The notes beneath the pieces are model-generated. The model was not told where the DNA came from. It saw only the letters and a list, made by a program, of their open reading frames with translations, and made no database searches. Of a stretch of DNA of 33,227 nt, positions 24,366-32,344 are shown piece after piece. The DNA comes from JAZDOK01 sp043798715 (GTDB lineage: Bacteria; Vulcanimicrobiota; JAZDOK01), in NCBI GenBank assembly GCA_043798715.1, contig JAZDOK010000093.1, forward strand, positions 1-33,227, in the 5' to 3' direction. The number at the start of each line of letters is the position of its first letter. Position 1 is the first letter of the stretch. The position numbers and the translations under genes are program-made.

Positions 24366-26162
24366 TTACTGGATGAATCTGGACAGAGCAAATTTAAAAG
24401 TAGTCCCCTCGCCGATTCGGCTTTCGACGGAAATATCCTCTCCATGGGCTTCCAGTACCTGCTTGACGATATATAGGCCAAGGCCGGTCCCGCCGCGCTC
24501 TCTCTCGACCTGGGCAAATTTCCGAAAGATCTGTTCGAAATCCTTTTGCGGGATACCCTTTCCCGTATCGCGGACGGCCACCATGAGTCTATTTTCCTTT
24601 TCCAGCGCGCTGATGACGATACGGCCGCCGTTGGCGGTGAACTTGATGGCGTTGCTGACCAGGTTTGAGAAAACCAGCTTCAGTCTCTCCTGGTCGCCGT
24701 TCACATAGAGGGACGGCGGGATCTCTTTTTCCAGGGAAAGGTCCTTCTGCCTGGCGGCCGGGATGAATATTCCAAAGATGTTTTCCACCAGGGAATCCAG
24801 ATTGAAGGGAGCCATGTTATAGATCATCTTTCCGGCTTCGATCCGTGTGCTTTCAAGGATGTTGTTGATAAGCATGTGGAGGTTCCTGGAGCATCGAAAG
24901 ATGGATTCCAAGTAATCTTTCTGGGTGAAGGAGAGATTTCCGGCCTTGGGGTTCAGGAGAATTTCCGAGTAGCCCATGATGGAGGCCAGCGGGCTTCTCA
25001 GTTCATGCGTGACGGCCGCCAGGAAATCCTCCTTCATCTGGTCGAGTTCTTTCTCGCGCGTGATATCCCGGAAAAGATGGATCGTCCCAGACAATTTTTC
25101 ATCCGGATTTTCAAAGGGCGCCACTGAAACCACGACCGGAACATGCTTCCCGCCGGCAGTGGCGTAAAATCCCCCCACTGTGAGCATTGTCTTTTCCCGA
25201 TGAACCCTGGAAAGAACGCAGTTTGTTTCGCAGATTTTCTCATCATCGGTGTGAAACATGAGGATGTCCGCGCAGCGCTTTCCCAGGACTTCCTTCGCCT
25301 TCCATCCGAGTATCCGCTCCGCGGCCGGGTTCCAGGATAAGATATGCCCTCCGGGGTCCGCCGAAAAGACTCCCTCCGGGATATTCTCCACCAGCGCCTG
25401 CAGTTGTTCTTTCTCCCGGGCCAGCTCCTGGTAGAGGCGGGCGTTTCTCATGGCCACGGCGGCATTGCCGGCGATCGCCGTGAGCAGTTCAAGATCTTTT
25501 TCCCCGTAGGCTCCCTTTTTCAAGCTGGCCACCCCGAGCACCCCGTAAAGTTTGTCGGCCGTGACGATGGGGATGAGGAGGGCCGAGCCGATCTGGTATT
25601 TTTTCAGAAAAGGCGCAAAGCGCGGGTCGGCGGCGGCATCAGAAATAATAAGAGGCTTTCTGGTCTTGGACACCAGCCAGGGGAGATCGAAGCCGTCTTC
25701 CAGGATTCGTGCTGCCTCATACTCTGAGAGCCCCTGAGAGGAGCCGACGGTCAGCCCGGAGTTATCTGGTTTGGCCTGCCAAATGATCCCGAATGAAAAG
25801 GGAATGACTTCTTTCAGATGGGCGAAGATCATGGACATCAGGCTGGGAAGATCCAGCGTCTGGGTGAGCAGGCGGGCGATATCAAGCAGCACCTGGCGGG
25901 AGCGGACCTCGGCGGCCAGGCGATTTTCCTGATCAGAGAGAGCCTGCTTCATTTCATCCGAGGATTTCTGAAGATTTTCGAGCTTCCGGGCCAGCTTTTC
26001 CTCATCCGGGGCGGGCCGGGTTTGAGGGAGCGGATTTTCCGGCTTAATATTTTCTCTCCTCCTGGAAAGCCAGAGAAGCAGGAGGAGTACGCACAGGGAG
26101 ATCGCGAGGTTGAGGAAGTTAAGCCAGGTGTTATCTGCGTAAGGCACTACGGCAACACCCAT
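24366..26162 (-). CDS. Hybrid-free sensor histidine kinase (TM, GAF, PAS, HisKA, HATPase)
   Basis: In this 598-residue kinase one N-terminal membrane helix (about 14-32) is followed by a coiled coil (52-90). A GAF domain spans about 95-245 and a PAS domain about 252-370 (GVFSADPGGHILSWNPAAERILGW). The dimerisation domain has phosphoacceptor H386 in AAVTHELRSPLAS. The ATPase domain has the N box LVSNAIKFT, G1 DTGKGIPQ and G2 GGTGLGLYIV. With only one helix and no periplasmic loop, the signal is probably cytoplasmic. No response regulator is adjacent. It overlaps the 3' end of the radical SAM gene by 16 bases, with AGGGGG as SD. Confidence 0.95.
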   Translation of the reverse strand: MGVAVVPYADNTWLNFLNLAISLCVLLLLLWLSRRRENIKPENPLPQTRPAPDEEKLARKLENLQKSSDEMKQALSDQENRLAAEVRSRQVLLDIARLLTQTLDLPSLMSMIFAHLKEVIPFSFGIIWQAKPDNSGLTVGSSQGLSEYEAARILEDGFDLPWLVSKTRKPLIISDAAADPRFAPFLKKYQIGSALLIPIVTADKLYGVLGVASLKKGAYGEKDLELLTAIAGNAAVAMRNARLYQELAREKEQLQALVENIPEGVFSADPGGHILSWNPAAERILGWKAKEVLGKRCADILMFHTDDEKICETNCVLSRVHREKTMLTVGGFYATAGGKHVPVVVSVAPFENPDEKLSGTIHLFRDITREKELDQMKEDFLAAVTHELRSPLASIMGYSEILLNPKAGNLSFTQKDYLESIFRCSRNLHMLINNILESTRIEAGKMIYNMAPFNLDSLVENIFGIFIPAARQKDLSLEKEIPPSLYVNGDQERLKLVFSNLVSNAIKFTANGGRIVISALEKENRLMVAVRDTGKGIPQKDFEQIFRKFAQVERERGGTGLGLYIVKQVLEAHGEDISVESRIGEGTTFKFALSRFIQ

Positions 26163-28678
26163 TGTGCCCCCTGCCGGAGGCGGAGGGCACTCCTTTCGAT
26201 GGAGATGATTTCCGGCCGGAAGGTCTCGTCCGAGAAAAGCCGCATCACTTCGTCCGGCTTGACCGAACCGGTGGGCTTTACGAAGATCTTGAGGATAAGT
26301 TCGACCGTCCGCCCGTCCTCCCTTCTTGAGGTTATTTCTGAAATGAAACTCCTGATGTCGATTTTTTTGTCTCTCTTATCAAAGAGAATCTCCCGTTCCG
26401 AGAGTATTCTCCGGAGGCGTTCCTGGAGGATTATCTCCTCTTCCGGGGACAAAAGGAGGCGCACCAGGTACTCGGCCAGCCCGATCTGGGCCATAAGGGG
26501 GCGGCCCATGACAGGAATTTCCCGGCATCTGGCGACCGTAAGGCCGACGGGAAGCTGCTCGCTGAGCTTCTTTTTAAGCTCCAGTGGATCCACCCTGCTG
26601 TATGTTTCAAGGTCCAGCCATTCGGCCGTGCTGGTCAGACCCACGGAGAGGGCGGAGGCAAAGTTGAGCCGCATGCGGGGATGAAAGCCCTCGGATAAAG
26701 AGACGGGGATGGCGGCGCGCCGCAAGGCCCTCTCGAAGACCCGCATGAGCTCCAGGTGTGAGACGAAGCGCAGTTCTTCGCCTTTACTGAAGCGGAGGCG
26801 GAACTTCTGGAGGCGCGAGGTGGGCTGGCCGGAGCGGGAATCGGAGGAAGGTTTGGCATCGCCCTGAAAAAGGGTTACTTCGCTTTCAAATTCACGGCAG
26901 ACGCCGCACTCCTGGCAACCTTCCCAGCGACAGTCCGGAGTGAGCGCGCCCTCCAGGGCCTGTTCGTACTCCTTCCAGAGAAATTCTGCGGGGAGGCCGC
27001 AGGAGAGGTGGGCCCAGGGGAAGACCTCGTCACGGCCGCGTTCCCTCAGGGTGTAAAAGTCGGGATCCACGCCCGTCTCCTGAAAGGCTTCCAACCAGGT
27101 TTCAAGATGCAGTTCCTCCGACCAGCCGTCAAAGCGGCAACCAGCTTTAAAAGCCAGGAGAAGGCTTTTCCCCAGGCGCCGATCTCCCCTCGAGAAGACT
27201 CCCTCCAGGAAGCTCATTTCGGGGGCGTGCCAATTCATCTTGATTTTTCCGCTGCGAAGCATCCTGCGCAGGTACTGGAATTTTTCGGTGACTTCTCCCC
27301 GGGGGTTCTGAGAGACCCACTGGAAGGGGGTATGTGATTTGGGGACAAAGGAGGAGATGGATAGATTAAGGCGCAGGTGGCTGGATTTCAGCACCTTCCA
27401 GACTGTCTCCACCAGGCCGTCCAGGTCCTCCCGGGTTTCGGTGGGAAGGCCGATCATGAAATAGAGTTTCAGGGAATTCCACCCGCCTTCAGCCGCCTCC
27501 CGGGCGCTGCGCATGAGATCCTCTTCGTTGACCCCTTTATTTATGACGTCTCTTAATCTCTGGGTTCCCGCTTCCGGCGCCAGAGTGATTCCGGTTTTGC
27601 GTCCCTGCCTGGTCATCAGGGCCAGCTTGAGGGAGAAAGTGTCCACCCGGAGAGAGGGGAGTGAAATGGAGAGGCCTGAGCCGCGGAACTCCTTTTCGAG
27701 GGAGGAGAGAAGATTTTCTATGGAGGTATAATCGGTGCAGCTAAGGGACAGGAGGGAGAGTTCATCGTATCCCGTGGCCGCGCATGATTGGCGGACTGTC
27801 TTAAGGACAGTCTCCGGGGATCTCTCCCGCACCGGACGAAAGACGAAGCCGGCCTGGCAGAAGCGGCAGCCCCGGGTGCAGCCCCGGAAAATTTCCAGGG
27901 CCACCCGGTCGTGGACTGTTTCGGCGTAAGGGACGATCTGGGTGGCCGGGTAGAAAGCATCCTCGAGGGAGCGCACCAGGCGCTTCCGCACGACGGCGGG
28001 GGCGCCCTCAACAGAGGGGGAAACTTTAGCGATTCGCCCGTCCGGGAGGTAGGCGACCTCGTAGAAGGAAGGGACGTAAATTCCCTCCAGACGGGCCAGC
28101 CTGAGGAGGGTCTCCCGCCGCGTGAGGCCTTCCTGCTTTTTTTCCCGCAAGACCTGTGCGATTTCCATAATTACTTCTTCCCCTTCTCCAAGGACGAAGA
28201 AATCAAAAAAGTCCGCCAGGGGCTCCGGATTAAAGGCGCAAGGCCCGCCTCCGGCCACCAGGGGGTCGCCTTCGCCTCTCCCGGAGGCCAGGAGAGGGAT
28301 TTTGCCGAGTTCAAGCATGTTGAGAACATTGGTGTAGGTCAGCTCGTGCTGTAGCGAAAATCCGACCAGATCAAAAGCGTTCAGGGAAGTTTGGGATTCG
28401 AGGGAGAAGAGGGGGAGGCCCTCCGCCCGGAGGATTTCCTCCAGGTCCTTCCAGGGCGCAAAGACGCGCTCGGCCAGGAGGCCCTCTTCGCGGTTGAGGA
28501 GGTGGTAAAGAATTTTCAGGCCCAGCCCGGAGTGCCCGACTTCGTAAAGATCCGGGAAAGCCAGGGCTATTCTTACATCCGCTGAATTCCACTCTTTGCG
28601 GACGGCGTTCCACTCGTTGCCGGTGTATCTGACGGGCTTAATAACCCGGTTGAGAACTTTGTCCATCTGCTCCTTCAT
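26147..28678 (-). CDS. B12-binding-like radical SAM protein fused to DUF2344
   Basis: This 843-residue protein starts with a Rossmann-type domain (about 33-170, FPDLYEVGHSGLGLKILYHLL). The radical SAM core has the 4Fe-4S motif C267-x3-C271-x2-C274 (CTRGCRFC). A cysteine cluster near 600 (CRWEGCQECGVC) may hold a second iron-sulfur cluster or zinc. The C-terminal DUF2344 domain (about 630-843) begins RLRFSKGEELRFVSHLELM and has SEGFHPRMRLNFA. This architecture is a known but poorly characterised family often found next to ribonuclease G, as here. The reaction is unproven; an RNA or ribosome modification role has been suspected only from neighbours. Confidence 0.92.
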   Translation of the reverse strand: MKEQMDKVLNRVIKPVRYTGNEWNAVRKEWNSADVRIALAFPDLYEVGHSGLGLKILYHLLNREEGLLAERVFAPWKDLEEILRAEGLPLFSLESQTSLNAFDLVGFSLQHELTYTNVLNMLELGKIPLLASGRGEGDPLVAGGGPCAFNPEPLADFFDFFVLGEGEEVIMEIAQVLREKKQEGLTRRETLLRLARLEGIYVPSFYEVAYLPDGRIAKVSPSVEGAPAVVRKRLVRSLEDAFYPATQIVPYAETVHDRVALEIFRGCTRGCRFCQAGFVFRPVRERSPETVLKTVRQSCAATGYDELSLLSLSCTDYTSIENLLSSLEKEFRGSGLSISLPSLRVDTFSLKLALMTRQGRKTGITLAPEAGTQRLRDVINKGVNEEDLMRSAREAAEGGWNSLKLYFMIGLPTETREDLDGLVETVWKVLKSSHLRLNLSISSFVPKSHTPFQWVSQNPRGEVTEKFQYLRRMLRSGKIKMNWHAPEMSFLEGVFSRGDRRLGKSLLLAFKAGCRFDGWSEELHLETWLEAFQETGVDPDFYTLRERGRDEVFPWAHLSCGLPAEFLWKEYEQALEGALTPDCRWEGCQECGVCREFESEVTLFQGDAKPSSDSRSGQPTSRLQKFRLRFSKGEELRFVSHLELMRVFERALRRAAIPVSLSEGFHPRMRLNFASALSVGLTSTAEWLDLETYSRVDPLELKKKLSEQLPVGLTVARCREIPVMGRPLMAQIGLAEYLVRLLLSPEEEIILQERLRRILSEREILFDKRDKKIDIRSFISEITSRREDGRTVELILKIFVKPTGSVKPDEVMRLFSDETFRPEIISIERSALRLRQGAQWVLP

Positions 28679-28830
28679 AGGCTCTGTCTTCTTCCCGATT
28701 CAATTTTAATCCTGCAGGAGCTCAGGGGTTTCTTAGGCGGACACCTCTCATTATCGGCAACCGGGTCTTTACGATTCCCTCCGATGTCGTGATGAAAGTT
28801 TGAAGAACAAAAGGACAAGGAGTGAATAAT

Positions 28831-29838
28831 ATGGCAGAAAAAGACGGAATAACGCCGATTAAACCATTGAATACCCTCACCGCCGCCCAGGCTGTTGAGG
28901 ATCCCAAAAAACTGGTGGAGGCTGCCGCGGCGGTCAAGGACAAAGTATCCTCTTCTTCCTCAGATTCTGCCGGAACGGTAGACTCTGCCGATCTCAGCCA
29001 GAATTCGCTGGCCGACCTGAAGAGCGAGCAATTGAAGGAGAATGAAACCAAGGAGGAAGAAAAGAGCGAGAAGACCGAGGAGCAGAAGAAGCTGGAAGAG
29101 GCCGAACTTAAAAAGGCCGAGCTGGAGAAAAAAATCGCCGAACTGAACAAGAAGATCGAGGCGGACCTTAAAAAAGGCGACATGGCATCCTACACCAAGG
29201 ATCTTGCGGATCTTCAAGCCACCCAGAAGGAATTGGATGCGCTGACGCAGCCGGCCGCGTCGGAGACCACCATTCCTGCCTCTGCCCCGAGCGTCGCGGG
29301 CCAGCAGTCGTTTACTCCCATAGCCCCCTCCATAACTCCGACTTTTGCGGCTCCCGTCTCCGGCCCGGGCGGCTCTTCCACCGCCAACCAGAACGGAGTT
29401 CCGGTTAAGAACGATTCCACTCCCGTCAAGGATCGGCCGCACGGTCTTTCTGAAATAAACCACACCTTTGGCCGCGCCGGCACAAACCTGGTGACGACGA
29501 AAATGGCGGCCGGGGAAGGCGGGAAGACGATCAACGTCACCTGCAACGCCAAAATCGCCGACAAGATGAAGGCGGCTTTCGAGGAGATCAAGGAGAAGGG
29601 CCTTTCGGATGAAATCCACTCCTTCGACGGCAGCTATAATTACCGGAACAAGCGGGGAGGCTCAACTCTGAGCACCCATTCATGGGGGATCGCCTTCGAC
29701 ATAAACGCCTCTGAAAATCCCATGGGGAGCTCGAAACAGACGGCCGGACAAAAGCAGCTGGCGGAAGTCTTCGCCAAGTACGGGTTTTACCAGCTCGAGA
29801 ATGACCCGATGCACTTCCAGTACTGCACGGGCTACTGA
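28831..29838 (+). CDS. M15-family peptidase without a visible signal peptide
   Basis: In this 335-residue protein the C-terminal 110 residues are an M15C-like peptidase. The zinc ligands are H283 and D290 (STHSWGIAFDIN) and H328 (DPMHFQY), with D325 as the likely catalytic acid. This is the pattern of phage-type L-alanyl-D-glutamate endopeptidases and of VanY-like carboxypeptidases. Residues 60-140 are a highly charged coiled coil (EEKSEKTEEQKKLEEAELKK), followed by an Ala/Pro/Ser linker (145-195). The N-terminus, MAEKDGITPIKPLN, has no signal peptide or membrane helix. AAGGAG lies 8 bases before the ATG at 28831; a GTG at 28822 overlaps that site. It is divergent from the radical SAM gene. 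How it reaches the wall is not evident. Confidence 0.85.
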   Translation: MAEKDGITPIKPLNTLTAAQAVEDPKKLVEAAAAVKDKVSSSSSDSAGTVDSADLSQNSLADLKSEQLKENETKEEEKSEKTEEQKKLEEAELKKAELEKKIAELNKKIEADLKKGDMASYTKDLADLQATQKELDALTQPAASETTIPASAPSVAGQQSFTPIAPSITPTFAAPVSGPGGSSTANQNGVPVKNDSTPVKDRPHGLSEINHTFGRAGTNLVTTKMAAGEGGKTINVTCNAKIADKMKAAFEEIKEKGLSDEIHSFDGSYNYRNKRGGSTLSTHSWGIAFDINASENPMGSSKQTAGQKQLAEVFAKYGFYQLENDPMHFQYCTGY

Positions 29839-29868
29839 GGAAAGAAAGGGAGCCAGGCAGCGGCAATC

Positions 29869-29902
29869 AGCCGGTCCCGCTCAAGGAGCGGGACCGGCTT
29901 TT
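29869..29902 (+). terminator. Intrinsic terminator after the M15 peptidase gene
   Basis: Perfect 14-bp arms AGCCGGTCCCGCTC and GAGCGGGACCGGCT have a 3-base loop and are followed by TTT then AAATTTC. The T-tract is short, but the stem is very stable. It lies 31 bases after the stop codon. Confidence 0.85.
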
Positions 29903-29927
29903 AAATTTCTTCTGATTCAATCTTCTA

Positions 29928-30386
29928 TCATTTGACGAGATACAGGTGGTAAAGAAGCAGAATCAGGGCGGCCAGCGCGGCGCCCGCAATCAACGCCCAC
30001 CTGGATATGAAAGGCTCGAACCCGGGCGGCCTCGGTATGCCTCCCGGGGGAGCGATTCCAGTTCTTTCGAGCTCCTTCCGGATTCCATCGCCTGTTATTC
30101 CGGCCAAATCAGCGGCTGGAGGAGCAGTTCCGCTTTCAGCCGCTTTCAACACGGTTTCATACAGTTGGCGGACATCCTGCGGCATCGCATCAAGGCTCTC
30201 ATATTCCGCGCCGTTGAATATTATTTTTGTCCGCAGCGACGATGGATTGGCCTTGTCTTCCGAAGATGCCTGCGAATTTATCGCTTCCATGAAAATCTTT
30301 CGGATCTCATCCGGCATTTCCTCAACGGAGTTGTATTCCTTTCCGTTGATCTTTAACTTGCGCTTCACGTTGACGTTGAAATTCAA
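29928..30386 (-). CDS. Tail-anchored protein with a duplicated NG-x-EY-x-S-x-x-x-MP motif
   Basis: I recognise no named family in this 152-residue protein. Two copies of an about 27-residue unit are evident: KLKINGKEYNSVEEMPDEIRK (from residue 10) and KIIFNGAEYESLDAMPQDVRQ (from about 54). A Pro/Gly linker (APPGGIPRPPG) follows, then a single C-terminal membrane helix (ALIAGAALAALILLLYHLYL) with no signal peptide at the N-terminus. The repeats should therefore face the cytoplasm. The start is TTG at 30386, with GGGGGGAAGG upstream. A good promoter lies 50 bases before the start. It is convergent with the M15 peptidase gene and divergent from the Spy-like gene. Confidence 0.75.
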   Translation of the reverse strand: MNFNVNVKRKLKINGKEYNSVEEMPDEIRKIFMEAINSQASSEDKANPSSLRTKIIFNGAEYESLDAMPQDVRQLYETVLKAAESGTAPPAADLAGITGDGIRKELERTGIAPPGGIPRPPGFEPFISRWALIAGAALAALILLLYHLYLVK

Positions 30387-30435
30387 GGCCTTCCCCCCTT
30401 CGCCGGCTTTCGCAGACGTTCAAATCCACCCTCCC

Positions 30436-30464
30436 ATTCTACCAGATACGGAAGTCTTTTTCAA
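30436..30464 (-). promoter_or_regulatory. Promoter for the tail-anchored protein gene
   Basis: On the - strand, TTGAAA (30464-30459), a 17-base spacer and TAGAAT (30441-30436) are close to consensus. The inverted repeat CTTTTTC-AA-GAAAAAG at 30456-30471 covers the -35 element and could be an operator. Confidence 0.65.
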
Positions 30465-30571
30465 GAAAAAGCCGGAACTTCTCTGCGCCTGCCATTTATC
30501 TTAAGGAGGAACAGGAAAGAGGGGCGGAGAATAGAGGCGAACCATAATTTATTCTGAAAGAGGTGCTCACA

Positions 30572-31375
30572 ATGAAAAAAAATCTCCTGGTACTGTTTGC
30601 AATGGCGGCTTTGCTGGTTGGAGGGATTTGGCAGGCCGCATTCGCGGCTCCCAAGACACCCAAGGCTCCCAAGGCTCCCGCAGCTCCTCCGGCTGAGCAG
30701 GCTGGACAGCAGCAAGTAAAGACAATCTGGGATTACGAGAAGGACCTGGGACTGACGCAGGATCAGATTCAAAAGATGAAGGATCTTTTTTCCAACATGC
30801 AGACCCAGCTGGCCGATTTGAATAAAAAGCTGGAGAAGGCAGGCCAGGAGTTAAAGGATCTGCTTACTCAGGGAGGAACTCCCGATCAAATCAAGGCCAA
30901 ACTCCAGGAAATCTCAAATATTCGCGCGGACATAAACTATATTGATATTGATACGGCGCAAAAGATCAACAAGACAATGTCCGAAAAGCAACTGAAGGAT
31001 TGGCGGGAAATCCAGACTTCGGCTCAGTCGGCGCAGGCAGGGGTGCTGAAGTACGAGAAGGAGCTGACCCTGACGCCGGACCAGGTCAACAAAATAAAGG
31101 ATCTCTACGACGCGCTGAGAGCAAAGTTAAGCAATTTGAGTAACGATCAGCAGGCGAAGAGACAGGAACTCAAAGATTTGCTGGATAAAGGGGCCAAATC
31201 CGACGCGATTAAGGCAAAATATAAAGAGATATGGGCTATCGCAGCGGATATCAGCTTCGAGGATATAAGTACGACGATGCAGGTGAACAGCGTGCTCACC
31301 AAAGACCAGCTTAATAAGCTGGCGGAAATCATCAAGGCGGCTCAGGAAGCGGCCAAGGGCACGGAGAAAAAATAA
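30572..31375 (+). CDS. Periplasmic Spy/CpxP-like protein with a duplicated domain
   Basis: This 267-residue protein has a signal peptide (MKKNLLVLFAMAALLVGG, cleavage near AFAA). A Pro/Lys/Ala linker follows, then two related helical domains of about 95 residues. Domain 1 begins YEKDLGLTQDQIQKMKDLF and contains GQELKDLL and ISNIRADINYIDI. Domain 2 begins YEKELTLTPDQVNKIKDLY and contains RQELKDLL and IWAIAADISFEDI. The LTxDQ motif is that of the Spy/CpxP LTxxQ family, whose members are periplasmic stress chaperones or two-component inhibitors. A third, weaker LTKDQLNKL lies near the end. AAAGAGGTG precedes the ATG at 30572; a GTG at 30563 overlaps that site. No close promoter match is evident upstream. 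A terminator follows the stop. Confidence 0.75.
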   Translation: MKKNLLVLFAMAALLVGGIWQAAFAAPKTPKAPKAPAAPPAEQAGQQQVKTIWDYEKDLGLTQDQIQKMKDLFSNMQTQLADLNKKLEKAGQELKDLLTQGGTPDQIKAKLQEISNIRADINYIDIDTAQKINKTMSEKQLKDWREIQTSAQSAQAGVLKYEKELTLTPDQVNKIKDLYDALRAKLSNLSNDQQAKRQELKDLLDKGAKSDAIKAKYKEIWAIAADISFEDISTTMQVNSVLTKDQLNKLAEIIKAAQEAAKGTEKK

Positions 31376-31401
31376 GCGGCTTATCAAGAGCATTGGATTT
31401 C

Positions 31402-31437
31402 AAAAGCAGGCTTGCCTGGTAGGCAGGCCTGCTTTTT
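31402..31437 (+). terminator. Intrinsic terminator after the Spy-like gene
   Basis: The outer arms AAAAGCAGG and CCTGCTTTT pair with an inner stem TGCC/GGCA. The structure ends in TTTTT at 31433-31437. It lies 26 bases after the stop. Confidence 0.85.
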
Positions 31438-31469
31438 CTTTAAAAGGCGCAGATATCGTGTCTTTTCAG

Positions 31470-31499
31470 TTGACTTAAGAGAGGGGCCTCCTATATAAT
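31470..31499 (+). promoter_or_regulatory. Promoter for the polysaccharide deacetylase gene
   Basis: TTGACT (31470-31475), an 18-base spacer and an exact TATAAT (31494-31499) lie 23 bases before the start codon. The leader is therefore short (about 15-20 bases). It follows the previous terminator directly, so this begins a new transcription unit. Confidence 0.8.
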
Positions 31500-31522
31500 A
31501 CCCCCTAGCGAGGTGCGATGAA

Positions 31523-32341
31523 TTGAGTTTCGCCGCTTTTTTTGTAGAAAACTACAGGCTCATACTTTTGTTCGGGCTTGTTTTTCTAACCACCGTCCTG
31601 GCACTGATTCTGCACAGGTTGAAGGTCAAGGCGGCATTGGCTTTTCTCATCCTCATACTTTTTGCCTCGTTTTTAATGGGCGGAATTTATCTCCTGGACA
31701 ATGCCGTAAGTCCCCGGGGAGAACTTTTCGGGGAAGTTTTCTGGAGGGGGCCGAAGAATTTAAAATTCATCGCCCTCACCTTCGACGATGGCCCCCAGGA
31801 GCCTTATACCTCGCAGATTCTGAATATTCTGAAGAGCCTCCAGGTGCGGGCGACCTTTTTTTTGATCGGCGCCAAGGCGGAAAAGTTTCCCGGCCTGGCC
31901 CGCAGAATCTACGCGGAAGGTCACGCCATAGGGAATCATACCTTTTCTCATGCCAATCTGCTTATGAAGGCGCATGAAGGCGTAATTGGAGAGGTTAAAA
32001 GGGGCGAGGAGGCCATCTTCCGCGCCACCGGAGTTTCATGCAAAATTTTCCGTCCCCCGCACGGATTCAAAAATACCGAAGTCATACGGGCCTGTCAACG
32101 GCGGGGCTTAACGGTTGTCGGCTGGTCGGAGATGGCCTCTGACTGGAACGAAAAAAATCCGGACGTCATTGTCTCCAAGATTATCGAGCGGGCACAGAAC
32201 GGCGCCATCGTTCTTCTCCATGACGGGGGAGGGGACCGATCCAGGACGGTAGAGGCACTGCCGGAGATAATCATGAGTCTCCAGGAGCAGGGATACCGCT
32301 TTGTGACCATCCCACAGATGATTAACCTGAAGGGGGACTAG
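31523..32341 (+). CDS. Membrane-anchored polysaccharide deacetylase (NodB homology, CE4)
   Basis: In this 272-residue protein two N-terminal membrane helices (about 11-31 and 37-57) place the enzyme outside the membrane. The CE4 motifs are complete: TFDDGP at 86-91 (D88, D89), HTFSH at 139-143, RPPHG at 177-181 and LLHDG at 231-235. These enzymes remove N- or O-acetyl groups from peptidoglycan, chitin-like or capsular sugars; the substrate is unknown here. The start is TTG at 31523, with AGGTG 7 bases upstream. A nearer ATG at 31518 reads ATG-AAT-TGA and stops at once. It is the first gene of a unit with the SpoIID-like gene, which follows its TAG stop in the same frame. Confidence 0.93.
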   Translation: MSFAAFFVENYRLILLFGLVFLTTVLALILHRLKVKAALAFLILILFASFLMGGIYLLDNAVSPRGELFGEVFWRGPKNLKFIALTFDDGPQEPYTSQILNILKSLQVRATFFLIGAKAEKFPGLARRIYAEGHAIGNHTFSHANLLMKAHEGVIGEVKRGEEAIFRATGVSCKIFRPPHGFKNTEVIRACQRRGLTVVGWSEMASDWNEKNPDVIVSKIIERAQNGAIVLLHDGGGDRSRTVEALPEIIMSLQEQGYRFVTIPQMINLKGD

Positions 32342-32344
32342 AAG

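Noticed and set aside
28758..28780. GCCGATAA on the - strand, resembling a flagellar sigma-28 -10
   Set aside because: The TAAA upstream is only 9 bases away instead of about 15, and no motility gene is nearby.
28722..29183. A 153-codon - strand ORF opposite the M15 gene
   Set aside because: It is Ser/Phe-rich low complexity produced by the antisense of a charged coiled coil, with no family motif.
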